This document shows, piece after piece, positions 16,685-24,652 of a stretch of DNA of 64,000 bases; position 1 is the first letter of the stretch, and each line of letters starts with the position of its first letter. The position numbers and the translations under genes are program-made. The DNA is taken from positions 18,458-82,457 of the forward strand of contig DBGM01000041.1 in assembly GCA_002295885.1 (NCBI GenBank), in the 5' to 3' direction. This DNA is from Phycisphaerales bacterium UBA854 (lineage in GTDB: Bacteria; Planctomycetota; Phycisphaerae; Phycisphaerales; SM1A02). A model generated the notes under the pieces. The model had not been told where the DNA came from, ran no database searches, and worked only from the letters and a program-made list of their open reading frames with translations.

Positions 16685-16910
16685 CTCGCTGCCTCCAATG
16701 GGGTTGTGGTCATTCTATCTCGACGAATGGGGCCCGGGGAGCAGGTCGGGAGAAGACGATCGGCCCATTCTCGAGATTTTGACTTCAAATCCATCCGGTT
16801 CGGAATCACAGTTCCACTCCCAAACAGCCGATTGCTACTATGCGAAATTCATGGATTTCTGATCATTCCGGGCACTCCACGCTCGATTTGGAGAAAGGAC
16901 AGGGAACGTC
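16685..16910. promoter_or_regulatory. Divergent promoter region between the kynurenine and sugar-nucleotide operons
   Basis: This 226-base gap must hold promoters in both directions. For the minus strand, TAGAAT (16712-16717) matches the -10 consensus at five of six, but no TTG-type -35 sits at the right distance. For the plus strand, TACTAT (16836-16841) with TTCCAC 18 bases upstream is a weak candidate. The stretch 16770-16860 is more AT-rich than its surroundings. No regulator gene for the kynurenine operon is adjacent, and I see no clear operator repeat. Confidence 0.35.
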
Positions 16911-18188
16911 ATGTTCGAGTACGACGTCTGCATCATCGGGACCGGCCGGGTCGGCCTTCCTCTGGGGCTTTCGCTGGTGGACGCCGGCGTGAAGGCCACC
17001 GGGGTCGATATCGATTCAAACATGCGGGAATCGGTCAATGACGGCCGGATGCCCTTCCACGAGCCCGGCTACGACGAGATCATCGCCCGCAAGGAGTTCA
17101 TCGTCCACGCCTCCCCCGCCGACGTGGTGCCCAGCAGCAGCCATTTGGTGATCACGGTGGGAACGCCGCTGCACAACCACATCGAGACCGATCTTTCGCA
17201 GATCCAGCGGGTGCTGGCGAGCCTGGGCTCGTACCTCCGCAAGGGGCAGACCGTCATCCTCCGCAGCACGGTGGCCCCCGGCACGACCACCTACGTCAAG
17301 AAGTGGATCGAGCGAAATACGGAGTTGAAGGTCGGTGAGGACATCCTGCTCACCTTCTGCCCCGAGCGGATCGCCGAGGGGCTCGCCCACACCGAGCTTC
17401 GCTCGCTGCCCCAGATCGTCGGCGGCGAGGACGAGAAGAGCATCGATTCGGCTTCGGAACTGTTCGGCAAGCTGGCTCCCGAGATCCTGCGGACCGACTT
17501 CATCACCGCCGAACTGGTGAAGCTGTTCAACAACATCTCCCGCTACATCAACTTCGCGGTCGCCAACCAGTTCGCCCTGATCGCCGACGACTTCGGCGCG
17601 AACATCTACGAGACCCGCCGACTGGCCAACCACGACTACCCCCGCTGCAACCTGGCCATGCCGGGATTCACTGCGGGCACCTGTCTGCGGAAGGACTTCG
17701 GAATGATCAACGAATGGAGCGCCTACCCCGACATGCTCCTCTCGGCCTGGAAGATGAACGAGTTCACGCCCGCGATGCTGGTCGACCAGCTGATGAAGCG
17801 GGCCACCATCCACGATCATCGGGTCGCGGTGCTGGGCTTCTCGTTCAAGGCCGATACGGACGACATCCGGGACAGCCTCGTTCCCAAGCTCTGCCGCTAC
17901 ATCGAGCGGCAGCTTCCGATGGAGGTCCGGATCTCGGACCACAATCTTCCCGACCCGATCCACGAGCCATCCGCCTCGACGCCGCTCCGCAACTGGCCGG
18001 TGAACGATGCCCTGGTGGACGTGGACTGCGTCTTCGTGGCGACGAACCACACCGGATACCACGAGGTCCTGCTCGAACTCGGGCGGAACCGACCGGAGGC
18101 CTGGGTGGCCGACATCTGGAATGTGGGTGGAATCGATCAGATCTTCTATCAGGCGGGTGATCTCGTGAATGCAGAGGTGTCATCGTGA
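16911..18188 (+). CDS. UDP-glucose/GDP-mannose dehydrogenase-family nucleotide-sugar dehydrogenase
   Basis: A 425-residue enzyme that should oxidise the C6 alcohol of a UDP- or GDP-sugar to a uronate using NAD+. The Rossmann start is C-I-I-G-T-G-R-V-G-L-P-L-G, V-G-T-P-L-H-N-H follows, and the central domain carries the K-L-F-N-N helix. The catalytic cysteine is in T-A-G-T-C-L-R-K-D-F-G, where most family members have G-G-x-C-x-P-K-D; the Pro-to-Arg change is unusual. F-S-F-K-A-D-T-D-D-I-R-D-S marks the C-terminal domain. It resembles the WecC/UDP-ManNAc dehydrogenase branch. A purine-rich AAAGGACAGGG precedes the start, and the stop overlaps the next gene by GTGA. No glycosyltransferase is nearby. 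Confidence 0.88.
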   Translation: MFEYDVCIIGTGRVGLPLGLSLVDAGVKATGVDIDSNMRESVNDGRMPFHEPGYDEIIARKEFIVHASPADVVPSSSHLVITVGTPLHNHIETDLSQIQRVLASLGSYLRKGQTVILRSTVAPGTTTYVKKWIERNTELKVGEDILLTFCPERIAEGLAHTELRSLPQIVGGEDEKSIDSASELFGKLAPEILRTDFITAELVKLFNNISRYINFAVANQFALIADDFGANIYETRRLANHDYPRCNLAMPGFTAGTCLRKDFGMINEWSAYPDMLLSAWKMNEFTPAMLVDQLMKRATIHDHRVAVLGFSFKADTDDIRDSLVPKLCRYIERQLPMEVRISDHNLPDPIHEPSASTPLRNWPVNDALVDVDCVFVATNHTGYHEVLLELGRNRPEAWVADIWNVGGIDQIFYQAGDLVNAEVSS

Positions 18189-19165
18189 AGGTGCTCTTGA
18201 CCGGAGGCAGCGGATTTCTCGGCTCGCAGTTGTGCGAGGAACTTCTCACGGCGGGACATGAGGTCGTCGTGCTCGACGACCATTCCCGCGGCCGGCCCGC
18301 CCGACTGGAGCGGTTCGGAGACCAGGTGCAGCTCGTCGACGGTGATGTCCGCGACGCGGACTCGGTCCGGCAGGCGACCGTCGGATGCGAAGTGGTGTGG
18401 CATCTGGCCTACATCAACGGCACCCGCTACTTCTACGAGAAGCCGGACCTCGTGCTGGAGGTCGGGGTCAAGGGAACGCTGAACACCATCGAGGCCGCCC
18501 TCGACTGCGGCGTGCGTCGCTACGTCCTGGCCAGCACCAGCGAGACCTACAACAATCCCACGCACGTCCCCACCACCGAGTCCGAGCGGCTGATGATTCC
18601 GGACGTCACCAATCCCCGCTTCAGCTACGGCGGCGGCAAGATCGCCTGCGAGCTGCTCACGCTCCACTACGGCGGCTTCCGCGGCCTGGAGACCGTGCTG
18701 TTCCGTCCGCACAACTTCATCGGCCCCGACATGGGGTTCGAGCACGTGATTCCGGAGATCACCGGCCGCATCGTCGAGATGTCCAACGGTCTGGAATTGA
18801 AGGAGATCGACCTTCCCATCCAGGGCGACGGCAGCGAGACCCGCTCCTTCTGCGACATCACCGATGGTGCCCGCGGGGCCTTCCTGGCGGGTGAACTCGG
18901 GGAGAACGGCAATATCTACCACGTGGGCACCGAGGAAGAGGTGTCGATCAAGCATCTGGTGGAGACCATCGGCGACGTGATGGGGGTCAAGATCAACGTG
19001 GTGGCCGGTGAGCTGCGTGCCGGCGGCACGCCCCGGAGATGCCCGGGCATCGAGAAGCTCGGTGCGTTGGGCTACACCCCCCGCTACTCCTTCCGCGAAG
19101 CGGTGGAACGCTGCGTGAGCTGGTACGTGGACCACTATCTTGCCCAGCGAAAGGCCGACGCATGA
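18185..19165 (+). CDS. NAD-dependent sugar epimerase/dehydratase
   Basis: A 326-residue extended SDR. The N-terminal L-L-T-G-G-S-G-F-L-G-S is the NAD-binding motif, and the catalytic pair is Y-G-G-G-K preceded by A-S-T-S-E-T-Y. The H-L-A-Y-I-N-G-T segment replaces the usual H-L-A-A. It resembles UDP-glucose 4-epimerase-like and dTDP-sugar dehydratase-like proteins of exopolysaccharide clusters, but the exact sugar is not readable. The start is a GTG overlapping the preceding stop (GTGA), and the stop overlaps the next start (ATGA), so the three sugar-nucleotide genes form one operon. Confidence 0.88.
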   Translation: MKVLLTGGSGFLGSQLCEELLTAGHEVVVLDDHSRGRPARLERFGDQVQLVDGDVRDADSVRQATVGCEVVWHLAYINGTRYFYEKPDLVLEVGVKGTLNTIEAALDCGVRRYVLASTSETYNNPTHVPTTESERLMIPDVTNPRFSYGGGKIACELLTLHYGGFRGLETVLFRPHNFIGPDMGFEHVIPEITGRIVEMSNGLELKEIDLPIQGDGSETRSFCDITDGARGAFLAGELGENGNIYHVGTEEEVSIKHLVETIGDVMGVKINVVAGELRAGGTPRRCPGIEKLGALGYTPRYSFREAVERCVSWYVDHYLAQRKADA

Positions 19166-20106
19166 CGGCACTCGATCTGGGGGGACGCCGCGTCGTCGTG
19201 ACCGGAGGACGGGGCTTCCTCGGACGGTACGTCTGCAAGGCGTTCGAAGGACGCGGTGCGGAGGTCGTGGCTCTGGGTTCGTCCGACTACGACCTGACCG
19301 AACAGTCCGAAGTGCGACGTCTGTATCAGGAGCAGTCCCCCTCCGTGGTCGTGCATCTCGCCGCCGCGTGCGGTGGGATCGGTGCCAACATCGAGAATCC
19401 CGCCCGCTTCCTCTACGAGAACGCGCTGATGGGTCTCTCGCTTCTGGAGGAAGGTCGCAGGGCCGGCCTCGACAAGCTGGTGCTGATCAGCACGACCTGC
19501 TCCTACCCGAAGGATGCACCGCTGCCGCTGCAGGAGGATTCCATCTGGTCCGGAAAGCCGGTGGGCGCCACCGGCCCCTACGGAATGGCCAAGCGACTTC
19601 TGCACGAGGCCTGCGAGACCTACGGCCGCCAGTACGGACTGCCCTGTGCCGTGCTCGTGCCGGCGAATCTCTACGGCCCCGGTGACCACTTCGAGGAGGA
19701 GAAGAGCCACGTCATCCCGGCGATCATCCGACGCTACGTGGAGGCGAAGGATGCCGGCCTCGAATCCGTCTCCAACTGGGGCACGGGGACTCCCACCCGG
19801 GAGTTCCTGCATGCCGCCGATGCCGCCGAGGCCATCGCCCTGGCCGCGGAGCGTGACGTGCCCTGCGAGCCGATCAACCTGGGAACCGGGGTGGAGACCT
19901 CCATCGCCGATCTGACCACCATGATCGCTGCGGCGGTCGGGTACGAAGGCGAGGTCGCGTGGGACACCTCCAAGCCGGATGGCCAGCCCCGTCGGTACCT
20001 CGATGTGAGTCGGGCCCGGGAGCATCTGGGATTCTCAGCGGCCATCGATCTCGAGGCCGGATTGCGGGAAACCGTTGATTGGTACCGTGCGAACCCGGTG
20101 GAATGA
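19162..20106 (+). CDS. GDP-L-fucose synthase-like epimerase/reductase
   Basis: A 314-residue extended SDR. G-G-R-G-F-L-G is the NAD(P) motif, and H-L-A-A-A-C-G-G-I-G-A-N followed by S-T-T-C-S-Y-P-K and Y-G-M-A-K match the GDP-4-keto-6-deoxymannose epimerase/reductase (Fcl/WcaG) pattern, including the conserved S-C-x-Y-P-K type strand. It lacks a visible gmd partner in the window, so the substrate could be another 4-keto sugar nucleotide. The start ATG 19162 overlaps the upstream stop as ATGA; the longer frame from 19039 lies inside the previous gene. It ends 45 bases before tRNA-Ser. Confidence 0.87.
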   Translation: MTALDLGGRRVVVTGGRGFLGRYVCKAFEGRGAEVVALGSSDYDLTEQSEVRRLYQEQSPSVVVHLAAACGGIGANIENPARFLYENALMGLSLLEEGRRAGLDKLVLISTTCSYPKDAPLPLQEDSIWSGKPVGATGPYGMAKRLLHEACETYGRQYGLPCAVLVPANLYGPGDHFEEEKSHVIPAIIRRYVEAKDAGLESVSNWGTGTPTREFLHAADAAEAIALAAERDVPCEPINLGTGVETSIADLTTMIAAAVGYEGEVAWDTSKPDGQPRRYLDVSRAREHLGFSAAIDLEAGLRETVDWYRANPVE

Positions 20107-20151
20107 TCTTCCCGCGGGATCCCCCCACGTGGTAGAATCCTCCGATCACCC

Positions 20152-20241
20152 GGACAGGTGACCGAGCGGCTGAAGGTACCGGTTTGCTAAACCGGCGTAG
20201 GGGTTATACCTCTACCGCGGGTTCGAATCCCGCCCTGTCCG
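20152..20241 (+). tRNA. tRNA-Ser(GCT)
   Basis: The seven-base acceptor stem GGACAGG/CCTGTCC (20152-20158 with 20234-20240) closes a 90-base class II tRNA. The anticodon stem CCGGT/ACCGG holds the loop TTGCTAA, giving anticodon GCT. A long variable arm and the T loop TTCGAAT follow. The discriminator is G, as expected for serine, and CCA is not encoded. A TAGAAT box lies 13 bases upstream (20133-20138). Confidence 0.95.
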
Positions 20242-20251
20242 CTTTCGAAAG

Positions 20252-20273
20252 CGCCCGCACCCGCGGGCGTTTT
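20252..20273 (+). terminator. Rho-independent terminator after tRNA-Ser
   Basis: A perfect 7-bp stem CGCCCGC/GCGGGCG with an ACCC loop is followed directly by TTTT. It sits 11 bases past the tRNA end. Confidence 0.8.
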
Positions 20274-20583
20274 CTCGTTGGTGGCAGCTCGGGCCGGAGC
20301 CGAACTCGGAACCAGACCGGCGCTGCAGATCGAGCCGTGCGCTCAAAAAAGCCTGCAAATTAAGGCAAATCTGCATCTCGCGGAACTTCCCAGCGGAGTT
20401 CGAAGCGATTCCGCGGCGTGGCTTCGCAGTCGCCTCTTGAATAAAATCACTTATTTACAAGCGTATTTCAAGTTCGGCCGGCGCTCGGATGATTTGAGGA
20501 AAAGCAAAAAACCCTATGAAATCAGTACCGAATGACTTGTCCGCCGGGTGACGACCACGTATCTTCCGGGCGATTCGGGTGTC
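20274..20583. other. AT-richer intergenic stretch upstream of the HU gene
   Basis: About 300 bases without a credible gene. A short open frame (20278-20535, TTG start) has no recognisable motif, no ribosome-binding site and unusual composition, so I do not call it. The part 20430-20520 is markedly AT-rich and probably carries the HU promoter; TTTACA (20454-20459) and TTGAAT (20437-20442) are -35-like, but neither has a well-placed -10 partner. Confidence 0.4.
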
Positions 20584-20618
20584 CGACGCTCCCAGGTGGG
20601 GGCTACCCGGGTGCGTCG
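20584..20618 (+). promoter_or_regulatory. Strong hairpin in the leader of the HU gene
   Basis: CGACGC (20584-20589) pairs with GCGTCG (20613-20618), and inside it CCC-A-GGT pairs with ACC-C-GGG around a GGGGGCT loop. Only two mismatches (T.T and A.C) interrupt a stem of fourteen positions. It lies 56 bases before the ATG and is not followed by a T-run, so it is more likely a leader structure or operator than a terminator. Confidence 0.5.
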
Positions 20619-20674
20619 AGGGACCCCTCCCGTACCAGTCAATCAAGCCCATTCAGAGGAAAGGATTCTGATCC

Positions 20675-21025
20675 ATGGCAAAGAAGAAGACCAAGAAGAA
20701 GACCAAGAAGTCGGCAACCGAAGTGAAGCCGCTCACCAAGACCCAGATCTTCGGAAGCATCTCCGATGAAACCGGCCTGACGCGCAAGGAAGTCGCATCG
20801 GTCTTCGAGTCCATGACTGGTCTCGTCAAGAAGCAAATCGGTCGTCGTGGCCCCGGTACCTTCACGGTTCCCGGCCTCATGAAGATCGTCAAGCAGCACA
20901 AGCCCCGCCGTCCGGCACGCAAGGGCGTCAACCCCTTCACCGGCGAAGAGATGATGTTCAAGGCCAAGCCCGCCCACAACGTCGTCAAGGTGCGCCCGCT
21001 CAAGGGCCTGAAGGAGATGGTCTGA
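20675..21025 (+). CDS. HU/IHF-family DNA-binding protein with lysine-rich N-terminal tail
   Basis: The 116-residue product is a bacterial nucleoid protein. Residues 1-18 are a lysine/threonine tail. The HU core runs from L-T-K-T-Q-I-F-G-S-I to the C-terminus, and the DNA-wrapping arm contains K-P-R-R-P-A-R-K-G-V-N-P-F-T-G-E. Homodimer formation and minor-groove binding are expected from the family; the extra tail probably adds non-specific DNA affinity. A strong ribosome-binding site GAGGAAAGG precedes the ATG. The gene is flanked by a leader hairpin and a strong terminator, so it is a single-gene transcript. Confidence 0.93.
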   Translation: MAKKKTKKKTKKSATEVKPLTKTQIFGSISDETGLTRKEVASVFESMTGLVKKQIGRRGPGTFTVPGLMKIVKQHKPRRPARKGVNPFTGEEMMFKAKPAHNVVKVRPLKGLKEMV

Positions 21026-21050
21026 TCCATCCCCGATCGCAACGATCACC

Positions 21051-21085
21051 AGCCCGCCGCGTCCGACGCGGCGGGCTGTCTTTTT
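21051..21085 (+). terminator. Rho-independent terminator of the HU gene
   Basis: A perfect 11-bp stem AGCCCGCCGCG/CGCGGCGGGCT with a TCCGA loop is followed by GTCTTTTT. It starts 25 bases after the stop codon. Confidence 0.92.
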
Positions 21086-21093
21086 CAGTGAGG

Positions 21094-21099
21094 TAGACT
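21094..21099 (+). promoter_or_regulatory. -10 box of murQ, leaderless type
   Basis: TAGACT lies 6 bases before the murQ ATG, with no ribosome-binding site between. The preceding terminator isolates it from the HU transcript, so a promoter is needed here. Confidence 0.45.
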
Positions 21100-21105
21100 T
21101 TCTGC

Positions 21106-22008
21106 ATGCCGCTCCCCCCCGACCGTTCGCATGTCAAGACCGAACACCCCCATCTCGGTTCGTCATCGCTCGATCGGATGTCCACCATCGACTTCGTGTC
21201 GTTGATGGCCGAGGAGGGGCGCGGCGCCGCGGCGTCTCTGGACCGTATCGCAGTCGAGCTGGCTGCCTTCGTCGACGCGGTGGTACCCAGGCTGGAGTGT
21301 GGTGGTCGACTGATCTACCTTGGCGCCGGGACCTCCGGTCGACTCGGTGTACTCGATGCATCCGAATGCCCGCCCACCTTCCAGTCCGATCCGGGCCAGA
21401 TCGTCGGTCTCATCGCGGGTGGTGATGATGCATTGCGTCGATCATCGGAGCATCGCGAGGACGAGGCGTCGGACGCAATGACCCAACTGCAGCGAATCGG
21501 CCTCGGAGCCGACGACACCGTGCTGGGCATCACCGCCGGTGGTACGACTCCGTGGCCTCTGGGCGGGCTCCGGCACGCTCGAAGCCTGGGGTGCCTGACC
21601 GCCCTGCTCTGCTGTGCTCCGGTGGAGGGCGTCGACGTCGATCATCTGCTGTGCCTCGACTCCGGGCCCGAGATTCTGACGGGATCCACCCGGCTGAAGT
21701 CCGGCACCGCGACCAAGCTGGCCCTGAACACCATCACCACCGCAGCGTTCGTTCGGCTCGGAAAGGTGCATGGCAATCGGATGGTGGACATCAGGGCTAC
21801 CAACGACAAGCTACATGATCGGGCGATTCGGGTGCTGATGACCTACGACGAGGGCATTTCCCGGAGCGCGGCGGACGAACTGCTCACCCGGTGTGACGGT
21901 GAACTCAAGACGTCGATCGTGGTGCTGCGGACGGGAGCATCGCCGGAAGCGGCGCGGGACGTGATCGATCGGGCCGCCGGATTTCTCTCGGAGGTCCTCG
22001 GCGACTGA
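21106..22008 (+). CDS. murQ: N-acetylmuramic acid 6-phosphate etherase
   Basis: A 300-residue SIS-domain lyase that cleaves the D-lactyl ether of MurNAc-6-phosphate to give GlcNAc-6-phosphate in peptidoglycan recycling. T-E-H-P-H-L opens the protein, and the SIS core shows Y-L-G-A-G-T-S-G-R-L-G-V-L-D-A-S-E-C-P-P-T-F, the MurQ hallmark. G-I-T-A-G-G-T-T-P is the second sugar-phosphate loop and S-T-R-L-K-S-G-T-A-T-K-L the third. It ends one base before the convergent kinase gene. No anhydro-MurNAc kinase is adjacent, though the neighbouring PfkB-family kinase could act on a sugar of the same route. Confidence 0.95.
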   Translation: MPLPPDRSHVKTEHPHLGSSSLDRMSTIDFVSLMAEEGRGAAASLDRIAVELAAFVDAVVPRLECGGRLIYLGAGTSGRLGVLDASECPPTFQSDPGQIVGLIAGGDDALRRSSEHREDEASDAMTQLQRIGLGADDTVLGITAGGTTPWPLGGLRHARSLGCLTALLCCAPVEGVDVDHLLCLDSGPEILTGSTRLKSGTATKLALNTITTAAFVRLGKVHGNRMVDIRATNDKLHDRAIRVLMTYDEGISRSAADELLTRCDGELKTSIVVLRTGASPEAARDVIDRAAGFLSEVLGD

Positions 22009-22920
22009 TCAGAACGAGGTGATGGATCGGAAGCGGTCGAATCGCTCCCGCATGCTTTCCTCGGTGGCGGCCTGCAGGCCGCCCAGCCCGAACTCGGCGA
22101 TGGTGTGGCTGGCCGCGACCGTGCCCCAGGCGAGAGCCTCGCGGATCGTCGGGAGGTCGCAGCGTCCGGTCGCGGCGAGGTGCCCCATCATGCCGCCGGC
22201 GAAGGAGTCGCCGCAGCCGGTGGGATCGACCACCTGCGACGCGTCGAGCGGCATCGCAGGCAGCACGGCCTGCCCGTCGGGATGATGGAGGAATGCGCCG
22301 TGTTCGCCCTTCTTGATCACGACGAAGGTGGGACCCATGTCGCAGATGGCGGCGGCGGCTTCGACCAGATTGCTTCGTTCCGTGAGCTGGCAGGCCTCCG
22401 AGTCGTTGAGGACGAGGCCGTCGATCCGCTGGAGCAGCGATCCGAGATCGTCCCGTGCGATGTCGATCCAGAGATTCATGGTGTCGGCGACGACCAGTTC
22501 CCGGTTGGGGAAGTGAGCGAGCATGCCGGCCTGGACCGCGGGATGGGTGTTGGCCAGAAAGACGATTTTGCTGTCGGTGTACTGGTCGGGTACCGGGGGG
22601 GGCGCCTCCTCGAGCACTCCGAGATCGGTGAAGAGCGTATCCCGCTCATTCATGTCGTCGTGGTACTTGCCGCCCCAGCGGAACGTGCTGGAGCCGGTCC
22701 GCCGTTCAAGGCCCGCAAGGTCGATCTGCGGAAACGATGCCAGGGCGGATTCATGCTCCGCCGGCCAGTCGTCCCCCACCACCGCGACGACGCGGACCGG
22801 TCCGAGAAGGGACGCCGCGGCGGCGAAGTAGGTGCAGGAGCCTCCCATGACCCCCTCGGCGGAGCCGCTGGAGGTCTGGACAGAATCGATTCCGATGGTG
22901 CCGGTGACTACGAGTGACAT
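22009..22920 (-). CDS. PfkB-family carbohydrate/nucleoside kinase
   Basis: A 303-residue ribokinase-fold kinase. Both family signatures are seen: the glycine-rich G-G-S-C-T-Y-F-A-A-A-A near residue 26, and the anion-hole/base motif D-P-T-G-C-G-D-S-F-A-G-G-M-M-G near residue 235, whose Asp is the catalytic base. The substrate is not evident. The close planctomycete pattern with T-F-R-W-G-G-K-Y is also seen in adenosine kinase-like proteins. It is convergent with murQ with no space between stops. A TATACT box with TTGGTC 18 bases upstream lies 7 bases before the ATG. Confidence 0.9.
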   Translation of the reverse strand: MSLVVTGTIGIDSVQTSSGSAEGVMGGSCTYFAAAASLLGPVRVVAVVGDDWPAEHESALASFPQIDLAGLERRTGSSTFRWGGKYHDDMNERDTLFTDLGVLEEAPPPVPDQYTDSKIVFLANTHPAVQAGMLAHFPNRELVVADTMNLWIDIARDDLGSLLQRIDGLVLNDSEACQLTERSNLVEAAAAICDMGPTFVVIKKGEHGAFLHHPDGQAVLPAMPLDASQVVDPTGCGDSFAGGMMGHLAATGRCDLPTIREALAWGTVAASHTIAEFGLGGLQAATEESMRERFDRFRSITSF

Positions 22921-22927
22921 GCCGGGA

Positions 22928-22957
22928 AGTATAGAGGGAATGATCCGCAGCGACCAA
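22928..22957 (-). promoter_or_regulatory. Leaderless promoter of the PfkB-family kinase gene
   Basis: On the minus strand TTGGTC (22952-22957), an 18-base spacer and TATACT (22928-22933) end 7 bases before the ATG. No ribosome-binding site is present. Confidence 0.5.
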
Positions 22958-23014
22958 GATCCGGATGCCGCTGCCGGCGGACGTCGGGAGGGACTCGTGC
23001 GTGCTTCGGTTCCC

Positions 23015-23584
23015 TCAGGTCGGCCGGCCGAATGCGGTGCGCTTCCAGGAACCGGCGACGATGCAGACGATCAGCATCGCATGGGCCAGGTTCTCGACCA
23101 GTTCCTCCGTGTCCCCGTAGTAGAGCTCCTCCTCGGGGAGGATGTCGCGGAAGGCTCGTCGTGCAATGGCCTGGGAGAGGACGTAGGTGAAGGCGGTCGC
23201 GATCAGCCAGCACCGCACGGACGGATTCGGATTCAGGAACCGGTCGACCCGCTTTCGCCAGAACCACCCCCACGCTGCGAGCACGGCCACGGCGATGTAG
23301 ACGAATTTCGTGGTCCAGTCCCAGTGGATCTCGCGGAGCAGGATGGAGGCCGCCAGCAGGAGGATCAGCAGGTGGTATTCGGTCCGCTGCCATGCGAGCC
23401 GAACGATTCCCAGCCCCACCGCGGTGCTGGCCAGGGCCAGGGCGACCACCTCGAAGGTGGGCTTGAAGGCTTCGCGAGTGTAGTCCGCGGGAAATGTGAG
23501 GTAGCAGGCGGCCATGGCACACGGGCCGAGGAGGAAGGGCCACCAGTACCACCACCGTGTCGGTCGCTTCGCATCGTGCTGCAT
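23015..23584 (-). CDS. Hypothetical integral membrane protein
   Basis: A 189-residue protein with about five hydrophobic helices: near residues 12-30, 40-62, 70-84, 91-108 and 124-140, and a last one near 165-180. Charged R-K-R-V-D-R and E-E-E-L-Y-Y-G-D-T-E-E loops separate them. H-W-D-W is the only aromatic cluster that stands out. I do not recognise the family and propose no function. A TAGGAT box lies 6 bases upstream of the ATG, with no ribosome-binding site. The gene follows the 23605-24609 gene in the same direction after 20 bases. Confidence 0.7.
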   Translation of the reverse strand: MQHDAKRPTRWWYWWPFLLGPCAMAACYLTFPADYTREAFKPTFEVVALALASTAVGLGIVRLAWQRTEYHLLILLLAASILLREIHWDWTTKFVYIAVAVLAAWGWFWRKRVDRFLNPNPSVRCWLIATAFTYVLSQAIARRAFRDILPEEELYYGDTEELVENLAHAMLIVCIVAGSWKRTAFGRPT

Positions 23585-23590
23585 GCGGTC

Positions 23591-23596
23591 ATCCTA
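23591..23596 (-). promoter_or_regulatory. -10-like box before the 23015-23584 gene
   Basis: TAGGAT on the minus strand, 6 bases before the ATG. No -35 partner is obvious, and the gap to the upstream gene is only 20 bases, so it may be chance. Confidence 0.3.
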
Positions 23597-23604
23597 CCAG
23601 CAGA

Positions 23605-24609
23605 TCAGGTTTCGCCGGCCAACTCGTGCCTCGGGTTCGGATGGTTCCAGCGTTTCCAGAACTCCACGAATTGCGGATCGTGGACCGAAGGGAATGCGAG
23701 CATTCGAATCCCTTCCGGCGAGTAGAACCAGGCTTCGACGGCGGGGTCCGTGTTCCGGACCGTGCCGATGGACCGAAGCAGGCACAAGGCTGCGTCGGAG
23801 CGGAATACGAGCCGTTCGTTCCAGACGAGGAATCCCGGGCCGGCGACGGTGGCGGAGAGCCCGAGCATGAGATCCGGCGCCGACTTGCGGATGCGATGGA
23901 GGCTCAGCATCGGGATCAGGATCATTGCGATGCCGACAACGATGCATACGGTTGCTCCGGTGAGGAGGCCGATGGTGACGCCCACGAGACCATTGATGAT
24001 CGAGTTCCGGCGGTTCCTGCGGTCCGATCTCGAACCCGACACGATCTTTTCGGGCTCGACCAGCTCGTCGGCGATCGGAAGTCGTTCAAGCTCAAGGGCC
24101 ACACGAAGGTCGGCGATCGTACGGGGGCGATCCAGTCCCCGCTCCGTGAATGCGTTGGCCAGGTCGATCCAGACGCCCGATGCCTTGCGGGGGGCGGACC
24201 TTCGGAACGGCGGTCGGGCGGCCTGGAGCGCTTTCAGCGTCGGTGCCCAGCGAGACGAACGAAGCTTCCGTACGAGAAAGCGGCGTTCCCGTGCCTGATC
24301 GACCCAGAAGCCCACGAAGACGATGGCAATCATGAACAGGACCCCGCCGTAGATCGCCATCTCCACCGTGGTCAGGTTGGACCAGCCGCGGGCGGCGACC
24401 GGAAGCAGGATGAGCACGGCGAAGAGCACCAGAAGCAGGAGCCCGATCATCGGGGCCCCGGCGATCATGGTGCGGCTGGATGCGGCGTGCGGAAGCGGAA
24501 CGGTGCGGATCCAGGAGGGGAAATCCGGCTGCGGCCACGTCAGTGGATCACGTACCAGTCGGGCACGGACCGGCGGAAGTTTCGACTCGTTTGAACTTTT
24601 CGATCCCAT
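23605..24609 (-). CDS. Hypothetical membrane protein
   Basis: A 334-residue protein with a cytoplasmic basic N-terminus, two hydrophobic helices at about residues 48-70 and 84-102, a long soluble middle part rich in Arg, and a second hydrophobic pair near 208-238. The C-terminal portion has F-R-S-D-A-A-L-C-L-L-R-S-I-G-T-V and W-F-Y-S-P-E-G-I-R-M-L, a soluble domain that reads like a small alpha/beta fold. No motif points to a function. It lies between the Rossmann protein gene (43-base gap) and the smaller membrane protein gene, so the four minus-strand genes may be cotranscribed. Confidence 0.68.
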   Translation of the reverse strand: MGSKSSNESKLPPVRARLVRDPLTWPQPDFPSWIRTVPLPHAASSRTMIAGAPMIGLLLLVLFAVLILLPVAARGWSNLTTVEMAIYGGVLFMIAIVFVGFWVDQARERRFLVRKLRSSRWAPTLKALQAARPPFRRSAPRKASGVWIDLANAFTERGLDRPRTIADLRVALELERLPIADELVEPEKIVSGSRSDRRNRRNSIINGLVGVTIGLLTGATVCIVVGIAMILIPMLSLHRIRKSAPDLMLGLSATVAGPGFLVWNERLVFRSDAALCLLRSIGTVRNTDPAVEAWFYSPEGIRMLAFPSVHDPQFVEFWKRWNHPNPRHELAGET

Positions 24610-24652
24610 CGATCAACGGTTCCGGTCTGAGATGCTGGGCCAGCGTCGGGAG

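Noticed and set aside
20278..20535. 85-codon open frame between tRNA-Ser and the HU gene
   Set aside because: TTG start, no ribosome-binding site, no motif, and it spans a terminator edge and an AT-rich promoter-like region.
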